A stretch of DNA of 64,000 nt, taken from positions 2,046,001 through 2,110,000 of the forward strand of contig NZ_CP087590.1 in NCBI RefSeq assembly GCF_015594925.2, written 5' to 3'. This document shows, in pieces, positions 43,876 to 52,787 of this stretch (positions are counted from its first letter, which is position 1; the number at the start of each line of letters is the position of its first letter). The notes beneath the pieces are model-generated. The model saw nothing but the letters and a program-made list of their open reading frames with translations, had not been told where the DNA came from and did no database searches. The translations under genes were made by a program, and so were the position numbers. This DNA is from Vibrio sp. VB16 (lineage in GTDB: Bacteria; Pseudomonadota; Gammaproteobacteria; Enterobacterales; Vibrionaceae).

Positions 43876-44673
43876 CTATATTTTATGAATAAGCTTGTAT
43901 TCTGAGATAGATAGAACGGCCTCTTCCAGTGAGGCCAAGCCTAGTGTCGTGTATCCAAAAAAATTAGGCGTCATATTTTCACGAAATGATTCAACCGATT
44001 CGACCAATTTATCCTCGAACATCTGCGCATCAACAACATCAGATAACAATTTTTTTTCATTGCTAGCCATTGGTGACAAAAATTCAGAGAACCCACTCAC
44101 TGAAGAATAAAGAAATCCGAATTGACCACCATTATTTTCTTCAATGTAATAGTTGCCGGTCCTCGCAAAAGAGGCCCGGACTTCATTGATACTTTCTATT
44201 GTGCTAAATGATTGTTTAAACAAATCCTCTTCACCAGCGTGCTCTACCGTATCAGGTTCATAGCCTTGAGAAGGAAAAACTAAGTAGGCAACGATAGCGT
44301 CATCACTAGTAATAGCTGACAGCAAATAATTATCATCCAAGTAGTATTTGATTATTTCATCAGAACTGGAGCGTTTGATATACACTGGCGCACCATAGTT
44401 CTCATCCAAAACAGAGGCTGAGGCTCGAATGTAAATTTTTGACAGCTTATTTCTCGAGGGTATATCGGTGAGTTGAGAGAGTGAAATGTTATATATTTTC
44501 TCTAAAGCCTCCATGGTGTCATTAAAACTACCAAGTGCAAGAGAGACAAGGGAAACTAAGCCTATGGTTCGGGTCCATTTATCCTTCACAATATTGCGCA
44601 AAGGCGATGCGATCGGCGGCGTGCTGTTCAGTTGCGGCTCATCAGCCGATTTAACTGCATTATAATCTGTCAC
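43876..44673 (-). CDS. Unrecognised 265-aa protein with one membrane helix
   Basis: I do not recognise it with confidence. It starts with GTG at 44673 after GGAG, overlapping the end of the small gene at 44675. One membrane helix lies near residues 33-50 (WTRTIGLVSLVSLALGSF), and the rest is a mostly extracytoplasmic alpha/beta domain. The first 30 residues are polar. The layout is that of single-pass ETEC_3214-type hypothetical proteins. It belongs to the minus-strand envelope cluster. Confidence 0.7.
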   Translation of the reverse strand: MTDYNAVKSADEPQLNSTPPIASPLRNIVKDKWTRTIGLVSLVSLALGSFNDTMEALEKIYNISLSQLTDIPSRNKLSKIYIRASASVLDENYGAPVYIKRSSSDEIIKYYLDDNYLLSAITSDDAIVAYLVFPSQGYEPDTVEHAGEEDLFKQSFSTIESINEVRASFARTGNYYIEENNGGQFGFLYSSVSGFSEFLSPMASNEKKLLSDVVDAQMFEDKLVESVESFRENMTPNFFGYTTLGLASLEEAVLSISEYKLIHKI

Positions 44674-44674
44674 T

Positions 44675-44857
44675 TTAGCTCCTTATTTCTTTTAATTTTT
44701 CTATCAGAACATCAGATCCATCTTCAGCTTGTGTCTGGATTGATTCCACCACATCCGAACCCAAAATATCTTCTATTTGGTCGCTATAATTCATACCAAG
44801 AAAAAGACCAATCCCAATTCCAAAAACCAAAATTATTAATGCTAAAATTTTAAACAT
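44675..44857 (-). CDS. Small membrane protein (60 aa)
   Basis: A single N-terminal helix (ILALIILVFGIGIGLFLG) is followed by an acidic amphipathic tail rich in Glu/Asp. Its stop codon overlaps the ribosome site of the next gene, so the two are coupled. Upstream, 14 bp before the start, begins a TCAG tetranucleotide tract (44872-44898), and there is no good Shine-Dalgarno. It is unrecognised. Confidence 0.6.
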   Translation of the reverse strand: MFKILALIILVFGIGIGLFLGMNYSDQIEDILGSDVVESIQTQAEDGSDVLIEKLKEIRS

Positions 44858-44871
44858 AGTTATCTATTCAC

Positions 44872-44898
44872 TCAGTCAGTCAGTCAGTCAGTCAGTCA
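44872..44898. repeat. TCAG tetranucleotide tract, 6.75 copies
   Basis: Perfect TCAG repeats from 44872 to 44898, between the transglycosylase stop codon (44900) and the small membrane gene start (44857). Slippage would alter the leader of the small gene and change its spacing. Confidence 0.9.
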
Positions 44899-44899
44899 A

Positions 44900-46369
44900 T
44901 TATTTATATAAGGCAATTCTACCGTTCACCTTCTTAAGGTAATTTTTAGTTTCATCGTAAGGCAGATTATTGATTAGATGGTTGTAAACCTCATCCGAGC
45001 TCATCTTATTGATGATCTTCGCCGCTTTATTGACGCTAGTCGATCTATTGGTATTAAATGCTTTAGCCACATTACCAGCACCGGTGTTGTATGCCGATAT
45101 AACACAGTACAAACGGCTTTTCTCATCTTTAATACTACGTAAATATCTAGAATTAAGAATGTTGAGATAAGCGGCTCCTGTTTCAACATTTATCTCTGGT
45201 ACATACAGATCTTTCGCCCTCATTGGAGAATCTATATTCCTAACTTGCTTATTGACATCATGCCCCGCGCTTGAAGGGACAATTTGCATTAAACCAAATG
45301 CTGGAATATGTGATTTTGCCTCCGGTCTAAAACTCGATTCACTATGCATAATTGCCATCACTAATGCGGGGTCAACTTTCCACGCCTCACCCTCTTTTTC
45401 AGCTAATGACGTGAACTTTTTCGCCCTTTTCTTCAGACTATTCTCTGGTAGCTTTACTTTATAGCTCACTATTTTTTTCTTCGCTGTCGTACGTTTCTCT
45501 ATTGGCACAATCGGCTTAGTTAGCTCAGTAGTTGGTACTGCATCTGGAACGACAGCGATCTGTTTAATGGGTTCAACACTTGGTATTTCGTCTGGAACGG
45601 CGACGGTCTGTTTAGCAGGTTCAGAATTTACTTTGGGTACCTCTACCGAATTGTTCAGCTCACTAGCGGAGACTCCGTGGAGCAACCTCATCTCGTTATA
45701 AAGTTGAGTCAATTTCTCTACGCGAACTTTCGCTTGATTCAGTAATGCCAATTTCTGTTTGTGAGCTCGTTCATAGATAAAACTATCCGGTATTCCTATC
45801 GCCGAACGAATCAATCGTTCCGCTCTCACGTCTAGGTCATTCATTTGAGCTTTGGTTTGACTTACAATAAACGCGCGCTCTTTTTTCTCATTTTCAGTCG
45901 AATATGTAATTGTTTTTACGACAGGTTTATCTACTTCAACACGTAAAATATTCCCATCAATTTCAATGTCTTTAGAGTCAAGTAAGTCTTTCGCATCAGC
46001 ACTATTGTCATCCGCATTAACCAATACCGATACAACTGCTGTATTACTTTCATAGTCTACTTGCGTGCGTACTGTATTGTTTTTAGAGTAATCGACTCGG
46101 GTTGATTGACCAGATATGGCACCTTCACCCCATTGACTGATCAGATCAGCCTTTTGTTCGTCTATTTGAAGGGTGTATTCATCTCTCCATGCTTCATACT
46201 CATCTAAGTACTTATTAAGATATTGATGAAACTCTTGGTATATTTCTTTTTTTGGCTGCTGAAGTTTTTTTGTTTCTTGATCTAGTTGAGAAAACCCATC
46301 AGTGCTCGCCCCTACATTAATGCAAAGTATTACTGAAAGGATCGCTAAAGTGATAGTTGTTTTTTTCAT
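44900..46369 (-). CDS. MltC-like lytic transglycosylase
   Basis: A 489-aa exported muramidase. The signal peptide (MKKTTITLAILSVILCINVGA) has no lipobox, so unlike E. coli MltC it is probably soluble periplasmic or attached otherwise. Residues ~40-200 match the MltC N-terminal domain (DUF3393, e.g. DEQKADLISQWGEGAISGQS). A Pro/Val-rich linker of about 80 residues with repeated VPDEIPSVEPIKQ-type units follows. The SLT catalytic domain has the Glu in AIMHSESSFRPEA and the following GLMQIVPSSAG. It cuts glycan strands. MltC is usually 360 aa, so the linker is an addition. Own promoter after the terminator at 46416. Confidence 0.85.
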   Translation of the reverse strand: MKKTTITLAILSVILCINVGASTDGFSQLDQETKKLQQPKKEIYQEFHQYLNKYLDEYEAWRDEYTLQIDEQKADLISQWGEGAISGQSTRVDYSKNNTVRTQVDYESNTAVVSVLVNADDNSADAKDLLDSKDIEIDGNILRVEVDKPVVKTITYSTENEKKERAFIVSQTKAQMNDLDVRAERLIRSAIGIPDSFIYERAHKQKLALLNQAKVRVEKLTQLYNEMRLLHGVSASELNNSVEVPKVNSEPAKQTVAVPDEIPSVEPIKQIAVVPDAVPTTELTKPIVPIEKRTTAKKKIVSYKVKLPENSLKKRAKKFTSLAEKEGEAWKVDPALVMAIMHSESSFRPEAKSHIPAFGLMQIVPSSAGHDVNKQVRNIDSPMRAKDLYVPEINVETGAAYLNILNSRYLRSIKDEKSRLYCVISAYNTGAGNVAKAFNTNRSTSVNKAAKIINKMSSDEVYNHLINNLPYDETKNYLKKVNGRIALYK

Positions 46370-46415
46370 GTGATGCCTTTATCTTCCCTAGCGTCATAAT
46401 CCACTGACGTTATGA

Positions 46416-46441
46416 TAAAAAGGCTACCGAGGTAGCCTTAT
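46416..46441 (-). terminator. Rho-independent terminator after the LPP20 gene
   Basis: On the minus strand AAGGCTACC pairs with GGTAGCCTT around TC, followed by TTTTTATC. It ends the three-lipoprotein transcript before the transglycosylase gene. Confidence 0.82.
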
Positions 46442-46456
46442 AATTAAAACACTCTG

Positions 46457-47062
46457 TTATTTTGAAATAAGAGAATCTAAAGCATTCGTTATGTCTTCTG
46501 ACGCTTTCTCATTATTAAATTTTTTCCAAAGCACTGAGTCTTCACCTGTCACTTCATCAACAACCTTTGCAACATTACTGTCATAAGCGGCTTGGTCCAT
46601 GCCAACCAACACATATAGCCCCCCAGTAGGGCTCACTTGACTAACAATCAGCCTGCTATTTGTTAAGGTCTTACTTACCACTGTTTTTGTTAAGTTTTCA
46701 ACGGTTTCTTGAACGTCTTCATTCACACCAGCTTCAGTAGAGGTAGACACACTACTCTCAATCGCCTGTTTGAATAAATTATTCACATCCGTCTCAAAAC
46801 GCGCAGCCAATGCTGTGCGTGCGTCATTCACTGCAATTTTTCGCATTATCGCCATGCCCGAAATGCTCTTCTTAGCATAACCCGTTGCGCCTGCAGCTAA
46901 GTCTTTCGGCATCACGTCACAAATCCATGCTGGAGCTTCAATTTCATAAGCGTCAGGGAATGTACATTCGGCAAAATTTTGAGCTTCATTAACGGTTATA
47001 TCATTACTCGCACAACCGAATAAGCTTGTTAATACTGCAACGGAAATTATTAATTTTTTCAT
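46457..47062 (-). CDS. LPP20-family lipoprotein
   Basis: A 201-aa lipoprotein starting at 47062 (MKKLIISVAVLTSLFGCASN; lipobox LFGC). The LPP20 domain, which folds as an alpha/beta sandwich, is visible from residue ~38: PAWICDVMPKDLAAGATGYAKKSISGMAIMRKIAVNDARTALA. Relatives include the flagellar lipoprotein FlgP and surface lipoproteins. Its start is 2 bp after the stop of the preceding lipoprotein gene. It ends with a Lys at the C-terminus; no Asp after Cys, so outer-membrane sorting is expected. Confidence 0.87.
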   Translation of the reverse strand: MKKLIISVAVLTSLFGCASNDITVNEAQNFAECTFPDAYEIEAPAWICDVMPKDLAAGATGYAKKSISGMAIMRKIAVNDARTALAARFETDVNNLFKQAIESSVSTSTEAGVNEDVQETVENLTKTVVSKTLTNSRLIVSQVSPTGGLYVLVGMDQAAYDSNVAKVVDEVTGEDSVLWKKFNNEKASEDITNALDSLISK

Positions 47063-47064
47063 GT

Positions 47065-48090
47065 TTATAGTCCAAGTCCTAATAAATCTACTCCCAATAA
47101 ATCTTGGGTTTGACACTCAAAGTCCAGCATACTTTCACAAACTTTAGGTACCACTTTAACAACATCACCTTTATTTACTTTATGGGCGACTTCTTCATCT
47201 ATGGCAACCCAAGAATACTTCGATTTTATCCCATGCTCAGGGATATTAACGACGGTTCCTTCTCCATAGCCAAAGGTTTCAATTTCATCATCAACTTTCA
47301 TGCGCTTTGAGAACGCAATTTCAGCACCTGGTGTGACCTTTTTGTTACTTCCCATCGCTATTTTTACCATTGAGCCTTCTTCACAGGTACGAAGTTCCAT
47401 TACAGAAGCGGTAGGTGCTAAAAGTTTCTTCAATTCAGGGTTATATGACACTGATTCGGCAGCAGCTTTACTTGCTAAGCTAGCGTATTGCGCACTAGAG
47501 AATTTACAACTAGAGTTTCGAGTTTCAGTTGAAGTACTTTGGTCCCCTTCTAACTCCATACGCTTAATCAATTCCATACTCGGTAATGACACAACTTTAG
47601 TCACGCCTTTCACTTCAACCTCAAAGCGGCATTTAGCGGGAATATAATGCGAGTTGCCGTCATCATCTGTCCAAGTTCGTGCCTCAACGTATTCTTTGCT
47701 AAATTCTGAAGCAGTTATCTCCGTCAAAACCGCGATGTCTGCTATCGGTACACCTTTAGTGTTGTAGCGTCCGCTTTGCTCAGCTAACTTAATTTCATTT
47801 TTCAATTTGTTAGCAAGTTTTCTGTCAACCAATTTCGCACCAGAAGCAGCAATCTGCGCTTCTAAATCATTCCTAACCACGCTCTGAAGTTTTTTCTTTG
47901 CTGAGTCATTAAATTCCATATCAACAGGTAACACGATGACTCGTTGATCTTTAGCTGATTTCACTTCAACATCTGCTACAGGAATTTCAACGCGGTTATC
48001 AGGAGTACAAACATGTTCTGGTCCACCTGTTAATGCGCAACCACTCAACGCCGTAAGAACTAAAGCCGCCACTGCCGTTTTTTTAAACAT
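47065..48090 (-). CDS. CsgG/FlgT-like lipoprotein
   Basis: A 341-aa lipoprotein (MFKKTAVAALVLTALSGCALTG; lipobox LSGC). The central part has the alternating fold of CsgG/FlgO-FlgT-type proteins: KDQRVIVLPVDMEFNDSA, VRNDLEAQIAASGAKLVDRK and ADIAVLTEITASEFSKEYVEAR. No clear CsgG signature can be asserted; the family call is tentative. Five Cys suggest disulfides. It is translated together with LPP20 partners; a TTG-initiated lipoprotein is 23 bp upstream. Confidence 0.75.
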   Translation of the reverse strand: MFKKTAVAALVLTALSGCALTGGPEHVCTPDNRVEIPVADVEVKSAKDQRVIVLPVDMEFNDSAKKKLQSVVRNDLEAQIAASGAKLVDRKLANKLKNEIKLAEQSGRYNTKGVPIADIAVLTEITASEFSKEYVEARTWTDDDGNSHYIPAKCRFEVEVKGVTKVVSLPSMELIKRMELEGDQSTSTETRNSSCKFSSAQYASLASKAAAESVSYNPELKKLLAPTASVMELRTCEEGSMVKIAMGSNKKVTPGAEIAFSKRMKVDDEIETFGYGEGTVVNIPEHGIKSKYSWVAIDEEVAHKVNKGDVVKVVPKVCESMLDFECQTQDLLGVDLLGLGL

Positions 48091-48113
48091 TATAAAATCT
48101 CCGATTATAATTG

Positions 48114-49094
48114 TTAATTAAAGCCTATTGATTCCCATAAGCCATGAGTTTCAACTTGTTCTGAAAAATGTCGAATAGCACCTTCACTTGACATTTTGTA
48201 ACTAGTAACAGAATTACCGCTAGAAATAATCTCATTACTCGCTATTGTTTTATTATGTTTGTTACGCATGACTACATCTGTAATTAAGGTTGTTATATAC
48301 GCGTCACCAACTTTATTCTTTCGTCTTTCTGTCGTTAACGTTAATGTATGTGTCGTACGTCTATTGCCTGTGAAAGTGGTAGTTATTTGCTGAGAGGACA
48401 ACTTCTCCGACATCAATAAAGCCATTTTTTTGTCTTGAGACTTAACTTTGATATAAACAAAAAGTTGACTTTTTACTTGGGCAACTTTCTCTTGCAAATC
48501 TGAAATGTCGTCTGTTTTATAGAGATTGTCTTCATCTACAACTGATAACATGCCAACTCGAACTAACGCTTGTTCTTTGATTTCATTTATATCTTTATTA
48601 TTTAGCCACCATAAAAACGAATCACTATTATTAAGCGCTTTCAATTCTCGAGTTGCGGCTAGATTCAGTTGTCTTAATTCTTCTTTTAATTGTTTACGTA
48701 TCGTGCTTTTTTTAACTCTGGCCTCTACATAAAAACCAATGTCGTTTTGATTTTGTTGAAGGTACTCGATGCCATTTAAGGTTAAATTGGCCGTTTTTGT
48801 ATTTATTTTATTATCTACAAATGTCTGATAATTTTGATTTTTATTGCCTTCCGATGAGGTTTCTCTCATATAAAATGAAGATTCAACCTGAGTCCAAAGT
48901 CTTTCATTTATTTGATTTGCCGCCGCCTTTTTCGCCTGAGATGAGCTTCGACCTTCACCAACAGCATAAATATATTCTGAAGTATCAGACTTAGGTACTT
49001 CATACCAATCAGGTTTACTGGTTGATTGACAGGCCGTAAGAAACAGGATGCAAGATATAAATACAGTGCAGTTTATTTTTTTAAATGCGTTCAA
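48114..49094 (-). CDS. LPP20-like lipoprotein, TTG start
   Basis: A 326-aa lipoprotein with start TTG at 49094, since no ATG or GTG lies before the lipobox (FISCILFLTACQST); AGGTGATATT precedes it. The N-terminal LPP20-like core is DWYEVPKSDTSEYIYAVGEGRSSSQAKKAAANQINERLW. The second half (KVKSQDKKMALLMSEKLSSQQITTTFTG) is probably another alpha/beta domain. It is the first gene of the three-lipoprotein unit, downstream of the TGTCA repeats. Confidence 0.83.
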   Translation of the reverse strand: MNAFKKINCTVFISCILFLTACQSTSKPDWYEVPKSDTSEYIYAVGEGRSSSQAKKAAANQINERLWTQVESSFYMRETSSEGNKNQNYQTFVDNKINTKTANLTLNGIEYLQQNQNDIGFYVEARVKKSTIRKQLKEELRQLNLAATRELKALNNSDSFLWWLNNKDINEIKEQALVRVGMLSVVDEDNLYKTDDISDLQEKVAQVKSQLFVYIKVKSQDKKMALLMSEKLSSQQITTTFTGNRRTTHTLTLTTERRKNKVGDAYITTLITDVVMRNKHNKTIASNEIISSGNSVTSYKMSSEGAIRHFSEQVETHGLWESIGFN

Positions 49095-49140
49095 AATATC
49101 ACCTAAGAATAAAAAACCTCATCACTTCAAACAAAGTTGA

Positions 49141-49168
49141 ATGTCAGGTTGATGTCAACAAAATGTCA
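49141..49168. promoter_or_regulatory. Three TGTCA direct repeats at exact 11-bp spacing
   Basis: ATGTCA occurs at 49141, 49152 and 49163, each 11 bp apart, 47-74 bp upstream of the lipoprotein operon start. This is the footprint expected for an OmpR/PhoB-class response regulator. Read on the operon strand the repeats are TGACAT. Confidence 0.65.
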
Positions 49169-49994
49169 GCATCATATTGAGAACATAGCAAATTATCATT
49201 TACCATTAAAGGCAGATATATTTCTTTAAATAAGTCATTTTCATCATGAAACTAATTAGTTAAATAAATGTATACGAAATTAGATGTTAACTTTAAAGAA
49301 ATTGAAATAGTGATAGTTCTATATATAAATAGAATTGTAAATTAAATTTTCCTTATGCATTCTCACTGAACTAAATTCGTCAAAGCCCAGTATTATTGAG
49401 TTTAACAAGCCTAAAGGTGTTACTCACTCAGTTTGTGTGCAACAGGTATTAACTATAAAAGGGTGATTTCGGTACAGAATCAATCCTGCTGTGAAACAAT
49501 TCATTAAAATATAATTAACATCACGATTACACCAGCCTGTAGTTAGGCCAAAAATGTGTTATTTAAATAAAATTAACTTTGTTCCAATAGTGTGATGAGG
49601 GTAGTAAAAATAAATTGAACTCATTATGAAATTTTATTAAAAACCCATCAAGCAAACAGAAATTTTTGCTTGTTAATCGTACAATTTAGATTAGGAACTT
49701 AAGATAAAAAGGCTGTTCAGGTTGAATTAAATTTACGGATTTGTAGAGTTATTTTTCAATATTTTTAGTTGTCCATTAATGACTACACTATCAACAATGG
49801 ATTTTGACCAATGCCCACTCTTTTATAAAATTATATTTTTGATCGATCTTTATTACTTCGACGTATTAATATAGTCATTTCGAGATATGGAATAGTATTT
49901 AGTTTTTGAATACGCCGGCAATATGACTTATATTATTGAGTTAAATATTTATTCATCAGCTCGATCAATTAAAACATAATATTTGGGTATCTCT
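49169..49994. other. Long AT-rich gene-free stretch
   Basis: About 0.8 kb with no credible coding frame on either strand. It is very AT-rich with several short T/A runs and no clear hairpin. It may hold an unannotated small RNA, an H-NS-bound segment or remnants of a lost gene, but nothing in the sequence decides. Confidence 0.5.
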
Positions 49995-50963
49995 ATGGCA
50001 AACCAGTTCTTTGAACGTTTTTTAACAAAACTTGACCATAACAAACGCGTAATTATCCAGCCTCATGACTTCCCAGACCATGACGCGGTGTCTTCCTCTT
50101 TTGCTATGCATTATTTGTTAACACAGCTTGGGTATAACTGCGTAATCGTCTACAACGGTTATATCGACAGAATATCTCTTAAAAACATGATCGATTGGCT
50201 GTCAATTGACGTTGTACATATTAATGATTCAGCGTTAACACCTGATGATAAAATCATTGTAATAGATGGCTGTATTGGGGAGAAGAACGTAACAGATATG
50301 CCAGGTGTTGAGGTTGCCGTAATTGATCACCATCAAGTGGACGCGCCAGATTACATTTGGTATGCAGATATAAGGCCTAATTACGGCTCAACCGCTACTA
50401 TCATGGTGGAATATTTTCAGTACTTTAACATTAAGATCCCTAAAGCTATCTCAACTGCTCTGCTTTTAGGATTAATGTTCGACACGAACAGCTTTACTCG
50501 TGGTGTAGGTTCCGCCGACATCAATGCCATGTTAACGTTAAGAAAAGACGCTAACTTAATTCTGACGAACAAAATTTTTAGGAACCAACTCGAATATCAA
50601 GATCTGTCGGACTTCAAAACACTATTGAATGATGTACAACGTGAAGGCAATTTAACGTACTGTATATTGCCTCGATGTTCTACACAGATGCTTGGTGTAT
50701 TGGGCGATTTTTTATTAAGCCTAGACAAAATTGATAATGTCGTTCTTATTACTCCCCATCACCAGCGCGCCTACATATCTTTACGCACCGAATGCCCCAA
50801 GACAAATGTTGCGAGCATTATTAAAACGCTTCTCAATGATGCTGGCATTGGTTTTGGAGGGGGTCACAAACATATGGCTGCTGGAGTCATCCACAGTTCC
50901 GTGTCTCTAAACAATTTACCTCGGGTGATGAAGAGTTTTCGTAAGCAATTGAGTGCCTCTTAG
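49995..50963 (+). CDS. DHH-family phosphoesterase (NrnA-like)
   Basis: A 322-aa cytosolic Mn-dependent phosphoesterase. The ATG at 49995 is chosen over the TTG at 49983. Motifs: HDFPDHDAVSSSF (motif I), the Asp in IIVIDGCIGE, the DHH triad in VAVIDHHQVDAP, and the C-terminal DHHA1 motif GIGFGGGHKHMAAGV. Family members cleave nanoRNA, pAp or cyclic dinucleotides' products. It stands alone after the AT-rich gap with no obvious ribosome site (GGG at 49985-49987 only). A terminator follows at 51113. Confidence 0.88.
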   Translation: MANQFFERFLTKLDHNKRVIIQPHDFPDHDAVSSSFAMHYLLTQLGYNCVIVYNGYIDRISLKNMIDWLSIDVVHINDSALTPDDKIIVIDGCIGEKNVTDMPGVEVAVIDHHQVDAPDYIWYADIRPNYGSTATIMVEYFQYFNIKIPKAISTALLLGLMFDTNSFTRGVGSADINAMLTLRKDANLILTNKIFRNQLEYQDLSDFKTLLNDVQREGNLTYCILPRCSTQMLGVLGDFLLSLDKIDNVVLITPHHQRAYISLRTECPKTNVASIIKTLLNDAGIGFGGGHKHMAAGVIHSSVSLNNLPRVMKSFRKQLSAS

Positions 50964-51112
50964 GTCAACTAATCAAATACCATCAGCCTACATTTGGACT
51001 ATTCAGAGAGGAATATTACGCTCATCGACAATATACTGAACATACATTGCGCGATGACTTTACGTTCATGTTATCACTGAGTTTTTGTTTATTTGGCCCA
51101 CTATTAGAAAAC

Positions 51113-51145
51113 AAAAAAACCTACCTGTAGCAGGAAGGTTTTTTT
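51113..51145. terminator. Bidirectional terminator
   Basis: AAAAAAACCTACCTG (51113-51127) pairs with CAGGAAGGTTTTTTT (51131-51145) with one mismatch around TAG. It serves the DHH gene on plus and the long PTS/pentose operon on minus. Confidence 0.88.
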
Positions 51146-51194
51146 CGTTTATTAATACGCTATCTTGTTCAGTATCTATTTCACTAAATACTAC

Positions 51195-52778
51195 TTAAGA
51201 ATCAATGCCTAATGCTTCTTTGATTCCAGAGGCGATGGTAATGACATTTGCACCGTATATTACTTGGATACTATTCGTCATCCGCACAACACCAATGGCA
51301 TTCAAATCTTGTTTCCACTTTTTGTCATCGGCCACTAACGAATCGTCATACAAGGACACACGCAAACGAGTTGCACAGTTCGAGATGTTTTCGATGTTAT
51401 CTGCACCACCAAGCGCTTTAATAATTTCAGCCGGTAGCCCCTTCGATGTCTGTTCTTTCTTCTTCTTCAAGTCTTCCTTGGAGAATAATGCAATTTCGGC
51501 ATCATCTTCTTCTCGGCCTGGTGTTTTAGCATCAAACTTCAGGATAAAGAACTTGAATGTATAGAAGTACACAACAAAGTAGAGCGGAACAATCCATAGC
51601 AATGCCCACGCATGCACTTTCTCAGGCTGCAGTAGGTTTGGAACCATGAATAACAACTGGTTACCCTGAATGGATACGCCCATCATCTCGGTAATGACAT
51701 ACGCAAGTCCGTTCAATGGAACGTGTACAGCAAAGAACAAGAATGGTTGAACAAACAAGAACGTATACTCAAGCGGTTCAGTGATACCGATAACGGCAGC
51801 GGTGAACACAGCAGGCACCATGATGGCAGCCACTTTCTTACGATTGGCTGTTTTAGCCGTCACATACATTGCATAAGCCGCACCCGTTAGACCACCCATT
51901 TGGATAGGAATACGACCACTGGTGAAGTTGTGAGTAATATAACCCGTTGCATCCGGTGAACTCATTTGGCCGTTCATAATGTTACGAACACCTTCATAAA
52001 CCACACCATCAATCTCCATAATGCCACCAACACGAGTGTACTCAATTGGGAAGGCAATTAGGTGGTGTAAACCAAATGGCAGCAAGCCTTTATCGAACAC
52101 GCCAAATAGGAATGAACCAAAAATACCAGAGCTAGTTATGAGGGTAGTGACAGATTGTAATCCACCAGCGATTGGCGGCCATGCGTAGTACACAAACAAT
52201 GCAATAGGCATAACAGCAAAGTAACAGAAGATAACAACAGCACGCGGGCCAGAGAAGAAGCTCAGTAGTGCTGGCATTTCAAATTTGTAGAAACGGTTGT
52301 GGATCCAGGCCGTAATACAACCAACAAAGATACCGCTAAAGATACCCATGTTGTACGCAAAAACACCTAGAGACTCGCCCCATAATGAATTGAAGTTTTG
52401 CGCCGCCACCTTTTCATAGCCAAAATCATTCATTAATGACGTAACGCTTGTGGTTTCTTGTGTCCAACCGTGGAAAGAAGCAATAGAACCAATCGCTACG
52501 TTAAAACACATGAACATGGTGAAACCGGTAAATGCTGCCCAGCCCTTTTCTGATTTTGCCAGCGCGAACGCAAGACCAATCGCAAAGAATGGCGGTAGGT
52601 TACGCATTACCATCAAACCAAGATCGAGCATCAGTTTAAAGAATGCAAAAAATACAGAGTCGGTCGCTGTCATTTGATTAACAACACCGGCACCAACACC
52701 AATAAATATACCTGCGATAACCAGTACGATGATTGATACCATCATACCGCCAGCAAGTGCTTGAATCCTATCTCTCAT
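51195..52778 (-). CDS. PTS EIICB permease, glucose/maltose (MalX-like) class
   Basis: A 527-aa fused permease. Residues 1-400 form the EIIC domain with about ten helices and the class signature GITEPLEYTFLFVQPFLF. After a linker (KTPGREEDDAEI) the EIIB domain carries the phospho-Cys468 in NISNCATRLRV. No IIA domain is fused or encoded nearby, so a general IIA-Glc (Crr) must serve. AGGAG precedes the ATG. As the last gene of the minus-strand operon it would import and phosphorylate the sugar used by the enzymes upstream. Substrate not identifiable; sequence is nearest to MalX-type rather than PtsG. Confidence 0.87.
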   Translation of the reverse strand: MRDRIQALAGGMMVSIIVLVIAGIFIGVGAGVVNQMTATDSVFFAFFKLMLDLGLMVMRNLPPFFAIGLAFALAKSEKGWAAFTGFTMFMCFNVAIGSIASFHGWTQETTSVTSLMNDFGYEKVAAQNFNSLWGESLGVFAYNMGIFSGIFVGCITAWIHNRFYKFEMPALLSFFSGPRAVVIFCYFAVMPIALFVYYAWPPIAGGLQSVTTLITSSGIFGSFLFGVFDKGLLPFGLHHLIAFPIEYTRVGGIMEIDGVVYEGVRNIMNGQMSSPDATGYITHNFTSGRIPIQMGGLTGAAYAMYVTAKTANRKKVAAIMVPAVFTAAVIGITEPLEYTFLFVQPFLFFAVHVPLNGLAYVITEMMGVSIQGNQLLFMVPNLLQPEKVHAWALLWIVPLYFVVYFYTFKFFILKFDAKTPGREEDDAEIALFSKEDLKKKKEQTSKGLPAEIIKALGGADNIENISNCATRLRVSLYDDSLVADDKKWKQDLNAIGVVRMTNSIQVIYGANVITIASGIKEALGIDS

Positions 52779-52787
52779 AATTTACTC

